Numbered from the stretch's first letter, positions 17,619 to 25,681 are shown. The stretch: DNA of 49,500 bases from JAURFX01 sp038125265 (GCA_038125265.1 JAYPDM010000008.1:1-49500); one strand, 5' to 3'. A program made the numbers and translations. Notes: a model not told the origin generated them from the letters alone.

Positions 17619-19519
17619 ATCTCATTCGTAGATGCAATATTACCTTTTTCCTCAATCCACTGTTTTCGCTCTTGAACTTTTTTCCTAGAAAGCAATTTTT
17701 CAAAAACATCATCATCATTTTTAGACTTTGAAAGCGTTAAGCGTATTAATTTTCTTGTTTCTGGCTTCATGGTTGTTTCTCTTAACTGGCTGGGATTCAT
17801 CTCGCCTAGCCCTTTAAATCGAGTAATAGATATCTTCTGAGTCTTATTTTTCTTTGTGAGTTGTTCCACGATAGAGTCTTTTTCTTGCTCATCAATGGCG
17901 TAATGAACGCTCTTAGCTTGATCTATGCGATACAGCGGAGGTAAAGCTATAAAAATATGTCCATTCTCGACAAGCGCACGAAAATGCCTTAAAAATAAGG
18001 CGCAAAGTAATGCTGCAATATGCAATCCATCTGAATCGGCATCAGCGAGAATACAAATTTTAGCGTATCTGAGATTCTCTAGACTCGTCTCATTAGGATT
18101 TAAGCCAATGGCAGTACTTATATTTTCAACTTCCTGCGACTTTAGAATGTCTGCGCTTTCAGCTTCCCAGGTATTTAATATTTTTCCACGCAGTGGCAAA
18201 ATTGCCTGCGTCTCTCGGTTACGAGCCTGTTTAGCCGAGCCACCGGCTGAGTCTCCCTCGACAATAAAGAGTTCAGAGATTGATGGATCTTGAGAAATAC
18301 AGTCGGCAAGCTTTCCAGGAAGAGCAGGACCATTTGAAATCACTTTTTTTCTTGCAACGGATTTACTTTTTTTCGACCGCAAGACTGCATTTTCAATCAC
18401 GAGATTTGCTAGTTCTTGAGCAGATAAAGCATTTTGGTTTAACCAGATTGAAAAAAAGTCTTTAGTGATGCCTTGGGTAATACTTGATGCTTCTCTTGAA
18501 GTTAATCTTGCTTTGGTCTGACCTGAAAATTGAGGTTCAGAAATTTTTAATGACAAAACAAATTGAACATTTTTCCAGACATCATCTGGAGAAATTTTGA
18601 TACCTCTAGGGATCAGGTTCTGAAACTCACAAAACTCTCTAATCGCATCTGTGATCCCAGCCCTTAAGCCGCTAACATGCGTTCCACCATCTTTAGTAGG
18701 AATTAGATTGACGTAACTCTCAGCAATCATGGTCTCGCTTTCTTTGATCCAGTTAAGGGCTAGCGATAGCTCAAAATCTGCCTTTTTTGTATCGATTGTA
18801 TAGGCATCATTAAGGACCGTATCATCGAAATCTTTAAGCGAATCTTTAAGATATTCAGCTAGACCACCTTCATACCTCCAAGAAATTTTTTCTTTTTTTT
18901 GATGATGATTAATGAACTCTACAAGAAGACCATTACATAGGACTGCCTTGGCCTTAAGGTTCCTCTCAAGATCCTTAGTATTAAATTCTGATTGATCAAA
19001 GTATTTTGGATCCGGTTTAAACCAAATTTTTGTCCCTTTTGCATTTTTTGCAATCTTTTCAACGACCTCTAAATCATCTTTCTTATCACCGTTTCTAAAT
19101 GTCATTGTGTAATGATGGCCCTGACGCTTGACCCAAACAGAAAGATGTTTTGATAAGGCATTGACAACTGATACGCCCACACCATGTAAGCCACCAGAAA
19201 ACTTATAATTCTTGCCTGAGAACTTACCCCCAGAATGAAGCTTGGTTAGAACCAGCTCAACGCCTGGTACCTTTTCAGTAGGATGAATATCTACAGGAAG
19301 TCCACGACCATCGTCTTCCACGGATATAGACTGGTCTTCAAACAGCTCGACTAAAATTTTTTTTGCGTGCCCCTCTAATGCTTCATCAACACTGTTATCA
19401 ATGACCTCATATGCTAAATGATTAGGCCTGGAGGTATCCGTGTACATACCAGGTCTTTTCCTGACAGGATCGAGTCCTTCAAGTACTTCTAGATCAGATG
19501 ATTCGTAATTTTTAGCCAA
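17615..19519 (-). CDS. parE: DNA topoisomerase IV subunit B
   Basis: ATPase subunit of topoisomerase IV. GHKL features: YEVIDNSVDEALEGHAK near residue 36 (catalytic Glu and Mg-binding Asn), DDGRGLPVDIHP near 72, and GGLHGVGVSVVNALS near 110. The TOPRIM domain starts at ELFIVEGDSAGGSAKQ near 410 and includes DADSDGLHI. 634 residues matches ParE (630). The start is TTG; no in-frame ATG lies just upstream, and the conserved AKNYESSDLEVLEGLDPVRKR sequence begins right after it. The TTG overlaps one arm of an inverted repeat (see separate entry). Confidence 0.96.
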   Translation of the reverse strand: MAKNYESSDLEVLEGLDPVRKRPGMYTDTSRPNHLAYEVIDNSVDEALEGHAKKILVELFEDQSISVEDDGRGLPVDIHPTEKVPGVELVLTKLHSGGKFSGKNYKFSGGLHGVGVSVVNALSKHLSVWVKRQGHHYTMTFRNGDKKDDLEVVEKIAKNAKGTKIWFKPDPKYFDQSEFNTKDLERNLKAKAVLCNGLLVEFINHHQKKEKISWRYEGGLAEYLKDSLKDFDDTVLNDAYTIDTKKADFELSLALNWIKESETMIAESYVNLIPTKDGGTHVSGLRAGITDAIREFCEFQNLIPRGIKISPDDVWKNVQFVLSLKISEPQFSGQTKARLTSREASSITQGITKDFFSIWLNQNALSAQELANLVIENAVLRSKKSKSVARKKVISNGPALPGKLADCISQDPSISELFIVEGDSAGGSAKQARNRETQAILPLRGKILNTWEAESADILKSQEVENISTAIGLNPNETSLENLRYAKICILADADSDGLHIAALLCALFLRHFRALVENGHIFIALPPLYRIDQAKSVHYAIDEQEKDSIVEQLTKKNKTQKISITRFKGLGEMNPSQLRETTMKPETRKLIRLTLSKSKNDDDVFEKLLSRKKVQERKQWIEEKGNIASTNEI

Positions 19520-19553
19520 GATACAAGCTCATATTCAAGCCTTATTGTATCTT
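19518..19553 (-). promoter_or_regulatory. Inverted repeat overlapping the parE start codon
   Basis: AAGATACAA (19518-19526) and TTGTATCTT (19545-19553) are perfect 9-base inverted arms with an 18-nt spacer. The downstream arm in the mRNA includes the first two bases of the TTG start of parE. Formation of this stem would hide the initiation site. It could equally be a protein-binding site in the 45-bp gap after the DUF3501 gene stop. Confidence 0.5.
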
Positions 19554-19564
19554 TAGTTAAGGTC

Positions 19565-20143
19565 TTAATCGAGGTCAGAAATCAATGATTCAATGGTTTT
19601 TTCATCCATATCTGAAATATGATTATAATTCTCATGCTCGATACTAAAAGTAAATCCATTATGGCTTTTGATGGCCTCAACTACATCTTCAGAAAGTTCA
19701 AACCTCAGAAAATGCACGGCCGATGTTTTATCCTCTGTTGTCCTTTCTAGATCCTCATCAGCAATTGCAGAAACCTTTAAATCTCCAATATTTATATAGA
19801 TTTGATCTTCGATACCGATTAACCTTGATAGCATTTCCCTTCGAACCCCCTCCTCTGGAAATTCAAGCATGAATGTTGCTTTGAGATTCGTACCATCGGG
19901 GATCAACGGGTTGTATGCTGATAACTCTTCCTCGATATCTTCTCTTTTATAGATTTTTTCAATCCTTAATATTTCTTGAATTTGATACTGAATTGTTTTT
20001 CTGTCTTCAAAGTATAAGGTAGCATTTGGGCCCACTGCTACTTGTCTGTGCTTCTTATGATTGATGACATCACTTCTAAAAGTTTTACGAGTATCGTGAT
20101 ATTGTTCTAAGGAATACAAATCTTCAACTTTAAGTTTTTCCAT
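19565..20143 (-). CDS. DUF3501 family protein
   Basis: The 192-residue sequence begins with the family pattern KVEDLYSLEQY and continues HKKHRQVAVGPNATLYFEDRKTIQYQIQEIL split over residues about 29-60, the hallmark of DUF3501. No catalytic motif, membrane segment or signal is visible, so it should be a cytosolic protein. Function is unknown. In many proteobacteria the family sits beside a GlpC-like iron-sulfur protein and a rubrerythrin, as it does here at 13 bp spacing. A role in peroxide defence is therefore inferred from context. Confidence 0.88.
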   Translation of the reverse strand: MEKLKVEDLYSLEQYHDTRKTFRSDVINHKKHRQVAVGPNATLYFEDRKTIQYQIQEILRIEKIYKREDIEEELSAYNPLIPDGTNLKATFMLEFPEEGVRREMLSRLIGIEDQIYINIGDLKVSAIADEDLERTTEDKTSAVHFLRFELSEDVVEAIKSHNGFTFSIEHENYNHISDMDEKTIESLISDLD

Positions 20144-20156
20144 TTTTTAATTTCTC

Positions 20157-21479
20157 CTAAATTCCGTAGGCCTTTCTTAGTAAGCTCATAGGATGAGAGG
20201 CCTCAATTTTATCTGACATGGCAGCAATATGCTCTGATGCCATAGGACAATCAGAAGCAAAATGATCTGCCTCATGCGACTCTGCTTGCCTCAATACCGG
20301 TCTACCGATCTTTCTTGAGGTCTCAGCAAATTCTTTTTTAACTGCATACGTTCCATTATGACCGGAGCACCTTTCAATGGGCTGAACTGTGGTATCAGGA
20401 ACTAGATTTAATAAATCCCTAGACTTAAGGCCCATATTCTGAACCCTTAGGTGGCAAGGAACCTGATAGCTAATCTTACCTAGAGTCGTTTTAAAATCCG
20501 TGCTTAGGTGGCCAGCATCATGCCTTTTCATTAAGTACTCGAATGGATCAAAAATCTTAGATGCAATTTTCTTGACTGAATCGTTTTCTGGGAAGAGTAA
20601 AGGGAGCTCTTGCTTAAACATTAAAACACAGGATGGAATGGGGGCGACAATATCCCAGCCCTCATCAATTGCCTGGGCAAGAATGGGGGCGTTGTATTCC
20701 ATAAATTTTTCAACACTTTTTAAGTCGCCAAGTTCCAGCTTAGGCATGCCGCAACATTTTTCCTGCGATATTAACTTAACTTCAATTTGATTATGCAAAA
20801 AAACCTTATAGACATCTTCAACCATGGTGGGGTGATTCTTATTCCCATAACAAGTTGTAAAAATAGCGACCTTACCAGTAGTCAATTCAGTGGGTGTTAT
20901 TTGGTCTATTTTATTGACCTCTTTTGCAAGTAACTTTCTTGCCGTTTTTGAATGATACTTTGGCAAAGGGGCATGCTCGTCAATTCCCAGAGTGCTCTTC
21001 ACTAATTTTCTACCAAGTTTAGAATTATTCGTTGCATTTACGATGCCAGAAATGACGGGTATCCCTGCAATATTGCCTAGTGTGTCTGTAGCACTTAGCA
21101 TTTTATCTCTTACGCTTGCACCCTTTTTATTAAATTTTTGATGTTTAGCGCGCAGCATCAGATGCGGAAAGTCTATATTGAACTCATGCGGTGGTACATA
21201 AGGACATTTCGACATATAACACATATCACACAGGTAGCAATGATCGACAACATCCCAATAGACTTCCTTGGGTACTGTATCTAACTCACCCGACTCAGAT
21301 TCATCGACAGCGTCAAAGAGAAGAGGAAAAGCATTACAAAGGTTAAAACACCTCCTGCAGCCATGACATATATCAAAAACCCTCTCTAGTTCAGTGAAAA
21401 GAGATGCTTCATTGTTAAATTCATCAGACTTCCAATCGACAGGATGCCTTGTGGGTGCCTCTAAACTCCCCTCTCTCAT
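20157..21479 (-). CDS. GlpC/heterodisulfide-reductase-like Fe-S oxidoreductase
   Basis: Two [4Fe-4S] clusters are predicted from CHGCRRCFNLCNAFP (about residues 36-50) and CYLCDMCYMSKCPY (about 81-94). A CCG domain follows, with CCGMPKLELGD near 243. The second CCG-like site reads RCSGHNGTY near 368 instead of CCG. No membrane segment is seen, though GlpC-type proteins dock to membrane dehydrogenases. It lacks flavin or glycerol-phosphate-binding partners here; its neighbours are rubrerythrin and DUF3501. It probably passes electrons to the rubrerythrin (inference). AAGAGG precedes the start by about 7 bp. Confidence 0.88.
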   Translation of the reverse strand: MREGSLEAPTRHPVDWKSDEFNNEASLFTELERVFDICHGCRRCFNLCNAFPLLFDAVDESESGELDTVPKEVYWDVVDHCYLCDMCYMSKCPYVPPHEFNIDFPHLMLRAKHQKFNKKGASVRDKMLSATDTLGNIAGIPVISGIVNATNNSKLGRKLVKSTLGIDEHAPLPKYHSKTARKLLAKEVNKIDQITPTELTTGKVAIFTTCYGNKNHPTMVEDVYKVFLHNQIEVKLISQEKCCGMPKLELGDLKSVEKFMEYNAPILAQAIDEGWDIVAPIPSCVLMFKQELPLLFPENDSVKKIASKIFDPFEYLMKRHDAGHLSTDFKTTLGKISYQVPCHLRVQNMGLKSRDLLNLVPDTTVQPIERCSGHNGTYAVKKEFAETSRKIGRPVLRQAESHEADHFASDCPMASEHIAAMSDKIEASHPMSLLRKAYGI

Positions 21480-21497
21480 AAATGCCTCTTAAATTTA

Positions 21498-21519
21498 GGT
21501 CGCGCCGATTGGCGCGACC
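21498..21519 (-). promoter_or_regulatory. Intercistronic GC-rich hairpin between rubrerythrin and Fe-S genes
   Basis: GGTCGCGCC, loop GATT, GGCGCGACC: a perfect 9-bp stem, strikingly GC-rich against its surroundings. In the minus-strand transcript it follows the rubrerythrin stop by about 14 nt and lies just before the ribosome-binding site of the next gene. No U-run follows it, so it is not a standard terminator. It may stabilise the rubrerythrin mRNA end or attenuate downstream expression. Confidence 0.7.
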
Positions 21520-21533
21520 ATTAAGTTTTAGAA

Positions 21534-21953
21534 TTAACTATCTAAAGAATCCAAAGTTTTTTGGAATTTATTAGCGTGAGACCTCTCGGCTTTTGCAAGT
21601 GTCTCAAACCAATCAGCGATTTCCTCAAACCCTTCATCTCGTGCAGTTTTAGCCATACCTGGGTACATATCTGTGTATTCATGTGTTTCACCAGCTACTG
21701 CAGTTTTAAGGTTATCAGCAGTTCCACCAAATGGCAGACCTGTAGCTGGGTCACCACATGCTTCAAGATACTCTAAATGACCGTGAGCATGACCCGTTTC
21801 ACCCTCAGCAGTTGAACGGAATACAGTCGCTACATCGTTGTATCCCTCAACATCAGCTTTGGCAGCAAAGTAAAGATAACGTCTGTTTGCTTGTGACTCA
21901 CCGCTGAAAGCGTCCTTCAAATTTTGTTCAGTTTTTGAACCTTTTAAACTCAT
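21534..21953 (-). CDS. Rubrerythrin-type ferritin-like diiron protein (no rubredoxin domain)
   Basis: A four-helix diiron protein of 139 residues that reduces hydrogen peroxide to water. Iron ligands are visible in FSGESQANRRYLYF (about residue 15), EGETGHAHGHLEYL (about 50), AGETHEYTDMY (about 90) and AKAERSHANKF (about 122). The C-terminal rubredoxin domain of classical rubrerythrin is missing, so electrons must come from another protein; the Fe-S protein downstream is a candidate. A strong GGAGG precedes the ATG. Its promoter carries the palindrome described separately. Confidence 0.93.
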   Translation of the reverse strand: MSLKGSKTEQNLKDAFSGESQANRRYLYFAAKADVEGYNDVATVFRSTAEGETGHAHGHLEYLEACGDPATGLPFGGTADNLKTAVAGETHEYTDMYPGMAKTARDEGFEEIADWFETLAKAERSHANKFQKTLDSLDS

Positions 21954-21972
21954 ATTAAGTCCTCCAAAAAAA

Positions 21973-21989
21973 TTTAGACTAAGTCTAAA
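21973..21989. promoter_or_regulatory. 17-bp palindromic operator over the rubrerythrin promoter
   Basis: TTTAGACTAAGTCTAAA, perfect 7-bp arms with a 3-bp centre. It covers the -10 hexamer of the minus-strand promoter and extends to about the transcription start, the position of a repressor site. The same word is found before katG at 47323-47339. The 7-3-7 layout resembles the ICE motif bound by Irr of the Fur family (TTTAGAA-N3-TTCTAAA). Confidence 0.82.
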
Positions 21990-22010
21990 CTAGCAATATA
22001 TGCTTGTCAA
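21982..22010 (-). promoter_or_regulatory. Promoter of the rubrerythrin operon
   Basis: On the minus strand a consensus -35 TTGACA (22010-22005) is followed after exactly 17 bp by TAGACT (21987-21982), a 4/6 match to the -10. Predicted transcription starts near 21975, leaving a leader of about 20 nt with GGAGG. The katG promoter has the same -10 and the same 17-bp spacer. Confidence 0.75.
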
Positions 22011-22046
22011 TGCCTTAAAATAAATTAATTCATTTATAATAAGACT

Positions 22047-22274
22047 ATGAGCAAAAAAAAGAACGACTCTAGCCTGGAGAGCCACTTAAGCGGTCTAGAA
22101 AAGATTGTATCTGAGCTGGAAAATGGTGAACTATCCCTCGAAGAATCACTTAAAAAATTTGAAGAAGGCGTGAAATTAACAAAAAATTGCCAACAAATCA
22201 TTGATGATGCCGAAAAAAGAATAAAGATTATCACCAAAGAAGGGCTTAAGGACTATAAGGACGATCTAGAGTAG
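22047..22274 (+). CDS. xseB: Exodeoxyribonuclease VII small subunit
   Basis: A 75-residue, highly charged helical protein. The family pattern LESHLSGLEKIVSELENGEL with LSLEESLKKFEEGVKL is visible across residues 10-48. Several XseB copies bind the catalytic XseA to form ExoVII, a single-strand exonuclease; xseA is not in the window. Usually xseB precedes ispA and dxs, but here it stands alone, facing pgpA and overlapping it by 9 bp. Confidence 0.95.
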   Translation: MSKKKNDSSLESHLSGLEKIVSELENGELSLEESLKKFEEGVKLTKNCQQIIDDAEKRIKIITKEGLKDYKDDLE

Positions 22275-22748
22275 TAGTAATTGCCCCAGGCCTATAATTA
22301 AAAGAGTAAAGACCCCAGCTAATAAGTCATCCATCATTACACCCATCGCCCCAGTAAGGTTACGATCTGCCCATCCGATTGGCCCAGGTTTAAAGATGTC
22401 TAATATACGAAAAATGATGAATGCCAAACATAGCTCAATATTGGATAAATCCTCAATAAAAAGTAAAACCCATAGCCCGCAAATCTCATCAATAACAATG
22501 TAACTTGGATCCTTTTCTTGAAGACCGCTTAGAAGGGAAGTCACCGACCAAAAACCTATAATAAGAAGGCAAAGAAAAACTAAGACTTTCATTATCAAAG
22601 TCAATGGCAGCAAAAAATAAAGAAAAAATAACGCGAGCAATGACCCGAGCGTTCCTGGCGCATAAGGAATATAGCCTGTAAAAAAACCGGTGGCGATAAA
22701 AGCGTTTAAGCCCCAAGTGCTCGAGTTTTTATTTTCGAAAATGGTCAT
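22266..22748 (-). CDS. pgpA: Phosphatidylglycerophosphatase A
   Basis: Dephosphorylates phosphatidylglycerophosphate to phosphatidylglycerol in the inner membrane. Family motifs: GYIPYAPGTLGSLLAL near residue 25, DPSYIVIDEICGLWV near 79, FRILDIFKPGPIGWAD near 112 and GVMMDDLLAGV near 135. Three or four hydrophobic segments are spread over 160 residues. It follows thiL with a 20-bp overlap, the standard nusB-thiL-pgpA order. Confidence 0.96.
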   Translation of the reverse strand: MTIFENKNSSTWGLNAFIATGFFTGYIPYAPGTLGSLLALFFLYFLLPLTLIMKVLVFLCLLIIGFWSVTSLLSGLQEKDPSYIVIDEICGLWVLLFIEDLSNIELCLAFIIFRILDIFKPGPIGWADRNLTGAMGVMMDDLLAGVFTLLIIGLGQLLLL

Positions 22749-23679
22749 AAGTCTTCTGTTCTAGTTTTTCGCCTTGATAATTTAAAAGCTTAATACTTTT
22801 GCTGCTTGTGCAATAACCAATTTTGCTTATTTTTACTGAAAATTTTTTCGATAAATTTGTAATCCAGCTGTCTAATCCTTTAGGTAAAGTAAACAATAAC
22901 TCGTAATCCTCACCGCCTGTAAATGCAATCTCAACAGATCTATGTTTATATTTTTTCTTAAGTGCTGTTGAGATAGGAATTTTATTTGAGTCAATGATAA
23001 AGCCCTTACCGCTGCAATTAGCAAGTATTTTGATTTCATTATAAAGGCCATCTGAAATATCAATCATAGAGGTTGCATGTTTAGTTAATCGCTTGGCCAA
23101 TTCGACTCGAGCTATCGGGCTCACAAATGATCTGGTACATTGATTTCTTAGATCAACTCTTTTTGACTCTAGAATATTATCTAATCCTGCTCTGGCGTCA
23201 CCAATATTACCGGTTACATATAAATCATGGTCCTCCCGAGCGCCATCCCTTGTAATTATGTTTCTTCCTTCGGGGTCTCCAAGCAGAGTCACAGAAACAG
23301 ATAAGGGCCCTCTGCAAACATCCCCTCCGACCAACCTACACTTATAAGCCTTACATATTTGGTGAACCCCCCTTGCAAAGTCTTTCATCCAGAATTTATT
23401 ATTCAGCTCTTGAGGTAATGTTAGTCCCATTAAAAGGTATTTTGGAGTTGCGCCCATGGCGGCTACATCGCTCAGGTTTACCAATACTGACCTTCTGCCA
23501 ATATCATAAGCAGAAAGCTCTTCTGGGAAGTGTGTGCCTAGAACCATCAAGTCCTTACAAGCGATCAGTGCATTATTCTGTAAGTTAATTAAGGCTGCAT
23601 CATCGCCTATATCAACCTGAACATCCTTGAGTGGCGTCTTGGCTTTAAAAAGTTCAATTATATTGGTTTCGGAGAGCAA
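22729..23679 (-). CDS. thiL: Thiamine-monophosphate kinase
   Basis: Phosphorylates thiamine monophosphate to the active cofactor thiamine diphosphate. The PurM-like fold is shown by DVQVDIGDDAALI near residue 20, VNLSDVAAMGATPKYLLMGL near 66, LVGGDVCRGPLSVSVTLLG near 115, SMIDISDGLYNEI near 204 and FTGGEDYELLFTLP near 254. Length 316 residues, normal. The overlap with pgpA implies coupled translation. Confidence 0.96.
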   Translation of the reverse strand: MLSETNIIELFKAKTPLKDVQVDIGDDAALINLQNNALIACKDLMVLGTHFPEELSAYDIGRRSVLVNLSDVAAMGATPKYLLMGLTLPQELNNKFWMKDFARGVHQICKAYKCRLVGGDVCRGPLSVSVTLLGDPEGRNIITRDGAREDHDLYVTGNIGDARAGLDNILESKRVDLRNQCTRSFVSPIARVELAKRLTKHATSMIDISDGLYNEIKILANCSGKGFIIDSNKIPISTALKKKYKHRSVEIAFTGGEDYELLFTLPKGLDSWITNLSKKFSVKISKIGYCTSSKSIKLLNYQGEKLEQKTYDHFRK

Positions 23680-23682
23680 GGA

Positions 23683-24075
23683 TTACTGATTGACTAACTG
23701 GTGTAAGGCACCATTGACAAACTTATAGCTATTTTCGGAACCAAATAGTTTTGCAAGTTCAATGGCCTCATTAATGATTACGCCTATGGGGGTCTTCTCC
23801 GATAATTTTTCGGCTAGGGCAACAAAAAGCAGCGCCCTATCAATGTAGTCGATCTCGCTAATAGTTCTTTTTGATAAGTTTTCAATCTCATCTCTGAGCT
23901 TATCTTTATTAGCAAAGAATAAATGAAGATTGCCCTTAAAATGACTGCTGTCCACCTTTTTGATATCGGCTTCAAACCACCGAACCGTATCCTCCTCAGA
24001 GATATCCGACATTAAATGCATATAGACTGACTGCACGAGAAGCTCTCTAGATTTTTGTATTGCACCCTTTTTCAC
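23683..24075 (-). CDS. nusB: Transcription antitermination factor NusB
   Basis: RNA-binding all-helical factor that with NusE (S10) binds boxA RNA in rRNA antitermination. Seen: SRELLVQSVYMHLM near residue 9, IDYIDRALLFVALAE near 75 and the family C-terminus PIGVIINEAIELAKLFGSE and KFVNGALHQLV. Length 130 residues. It lies 3 bp before thiL and 4 bp after ribH. Confidence 0.95.
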   Translation of the reverse strand: MKKGAIQKSRELLVQSVYMHLMSDISEEDTVRWFEADIKKVDSSHFKGNLHLFFANKDKLRDEIENLSKRTISEIDYIDRALLFVALAEKLSEKTPIGVIINEAIELAKLFGSENSYKFVNGALHQLVNQ

Positions 24076-24079
24076 AGCT

Positions 24080-24562
24080 TCAAAATTTCTTCAAATTATT
24101 AATCATCATTAGGGTCGCTAAAGCAGCGTCTCTTCCTTTGTTGTCCTCGTTTCTTGCAGACCTTGAGAGCGCTTGACTGATGTTATCCACAGCCAAAACC
24201 CCATACCCGATGGGTAATTTATGCGCCACAGATACGTTAAGCACGCCCTCTGAGCATGCGTCTGCAACTTGGGTAAAGTGATAGGTCTCTCCCTTGATGA
24301 TGCATCCTAATACGATAATCCCATCATACTTTCCTTGCTCGGCAATGACCTTGCACATCAGTGGGATCTCATAGGCCCCGGGTACAAAAAATATTTGAAT
24401 ATTATCTTCCTTAAGCCCTTGCTGAAGCAGTACATTTTTTGCCTCTACTCTCAAGTCATCAACAATATTTTCATTAAATTTTGCACAAATAATGGCAATT
24501 TTTGCATCCTTATGAAGCTCTTTATCAAGTCCTAAGTTTGCTTTATTGCTCTCCATTCTCAT
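24080..24562 (-). CDS. ribH: 6,7-dimethyl-8-ribityllumazine synthase
   Basis: Condenses the ribityl-aminouracil with 3,4-dihydroxybutanone phosphate, the penultimate riboflavin step. Motifs: IAIICAKFNENIVDDL near residue 22, VPGAYEIPLMCKVIAEQGKYDGII in the middle (PGAYEIP binds substrate), LGCIIKGETYHFTQVADA near 85 with the catalytic His, and YGVLAVDNISQAL near 120. Length is 160 residues. It shares one base with the stop of the ribB gene. Confidence 0.97.
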   Translation of the reverse strand: MRMESNKANLGLDKELHKDAKIAIICAKFNENIVDDLRVEAKNVLLQQGLKEDNIQIFFVPGAYEIPLMCKVIAEQGKYDGIIVLGCIIKGETYHFTQVADACSEGVLNVSVAHKLPIGYGVLAVDNISQALSRSARNEDNKGRDAALATLMMINNLKKF

Positions 24563-25677
24563 CAGTCGTCTATGTTGAGATAATCAGTAATTTCTAGTCC
24601 AAAGCCAGAAATAGCAGATAAATGTTTAGGCAGACTGATTACTCGCATCTTCTTAACTCCAATCTTTCTTAAGATTTGTGCTCCGATTCCATAGGTCCTC
24701 AGTTCCTGCTTTTCGCGGGCACTGTCTAAACTTGTTTGTTGATCGGTATGTAACATTTTAAGGAGCTCTCTCGAGGATTGTTGATACCCAAGCAGTATCA
24801 CAACACCCGTCTCTTCATGACTGATGTACTCGAGGGCCCTATCAAACGATAAACCTTTGCTACTACTTTCAATCCCAAGAACATCGGTATAGATATCAGG
24901 TATATGAACCCTGACCGTTGTAACTTTTTCTTTATCTATCTCACCCTTGACCAAAGCAAAATGAATTAATTTATTTAGATGATCCTCAAAAACTAGCATG
25001 CGAAAGGAGCCTTGCTTTGTATCAACTAATTTTTCTTGAACAATTTCAACAGCCTCCTCATGTTCTAGGCGGTAACTAATTAAATCTGCAATTGTTCCAA
25101 TCTTTAGCTGATGCTCTTTTGCAAAAGCCATCAGGTCGTTTCTCCTTGCCATGGTTCCATCATCATTGAGTATCTCAACTATGACTGAAGCAGGCTCAAG
25201 TCCGGCAAGTCTAGCAAAATCACAGCCTGCCTCGGTATGTCCCGCCCGAACCAGAACTCCGCCTGGCTGGGACATCAATGGAAAAATATGTCCAGGCTGA
25301 GTGATATCATCAGGCTCAGCATCAGGAGCTACTGCAACCTTTACTGTTCTAGCCCTATCCTGCGCAGATATACCGGTTGAAATACCATCTGCTGCCTCTA
25401 TAGACATCGTAAAATTAGTACTCTTTCTTCTATTAGTATCTGAGATCATTAGAGGCAATCGAAGTTGATTGCATCTCTCCTTGGTCAGCGTTAAGCATAT
25501 GAGTCCTCGACCATATTTGGTCATGAAATTTATTGTATCAGCGCTAGTTTTTGAGGCTGCAATAAGAAGATCTCCCTCATTTTCTCGGTCCTCATCATCT
25601 ACGATGATAACCATCTCACCCGCTCTGATTGCATCAATGATTTCTTGAGTTGTATTAAATTTTATTTCAGTACTCAT
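24562..25677 (-). CDS. ribB: 3,4-dihydroxy-2-butanone-4-phosphate synthase with degenerate GTP cyclohydrolase II domain
   Basis: The N-terminal ~200 residues are a complete RibB. MVIIVDDEDRENEGDLLIAA near residue 22 has the acidic metal site, TKYGRGLICL and RAGHTEAGCDFARLAGL the catalytic region. The C-terminal ~165 residues align in outline with RibA, ending YGIGAQILRKIGVKKMRVIS and GFGLEITDYL. However, the zinc-binding Cys cluster of GTP cyclohydrolase II is absent; there is no Cys in the domain, and the EGRGIG motif is lost. The domain is therefore unlikely to be catalytic, and a separate RibA should exist elsewhere. Such RibB-RibX fusions are known in proteobacteria. Confidence 0.95.
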   Translation of the reverse strand: MSTEIKFNTTQEIIDAIRAGEMVIIVDDEDRENEGDLLIAASKTSADTINFMTKYGRGLICLTLTKERCNQLRLPLMISDTNRRKSTNFTMSIEAADGISTGISAQDRARTVKVAVAPDAEPDDITQPGHIFPLMSQPGGVLVRAGHTEAGCDFARLAGLEPASVIVEILNDDGTMARRNDLMAFAKEHQLKIGTIADLISYRLEHEEAVEIVQEKLVDTKQGSFRMLVFEDHLNKLIHFALVKGEIDKEKVTTVRVHIPDIYTDVLGIESSSKGLSFDRALEYISHEETGVVILLGYQQSSRELLKMLHTDQQTSLDSAREKQELRTYGIGAQILRKIGVKKMRVISLPKHLSAISGFGLEITDYLNIDD

Positions 25678-25681
25678 CTGA

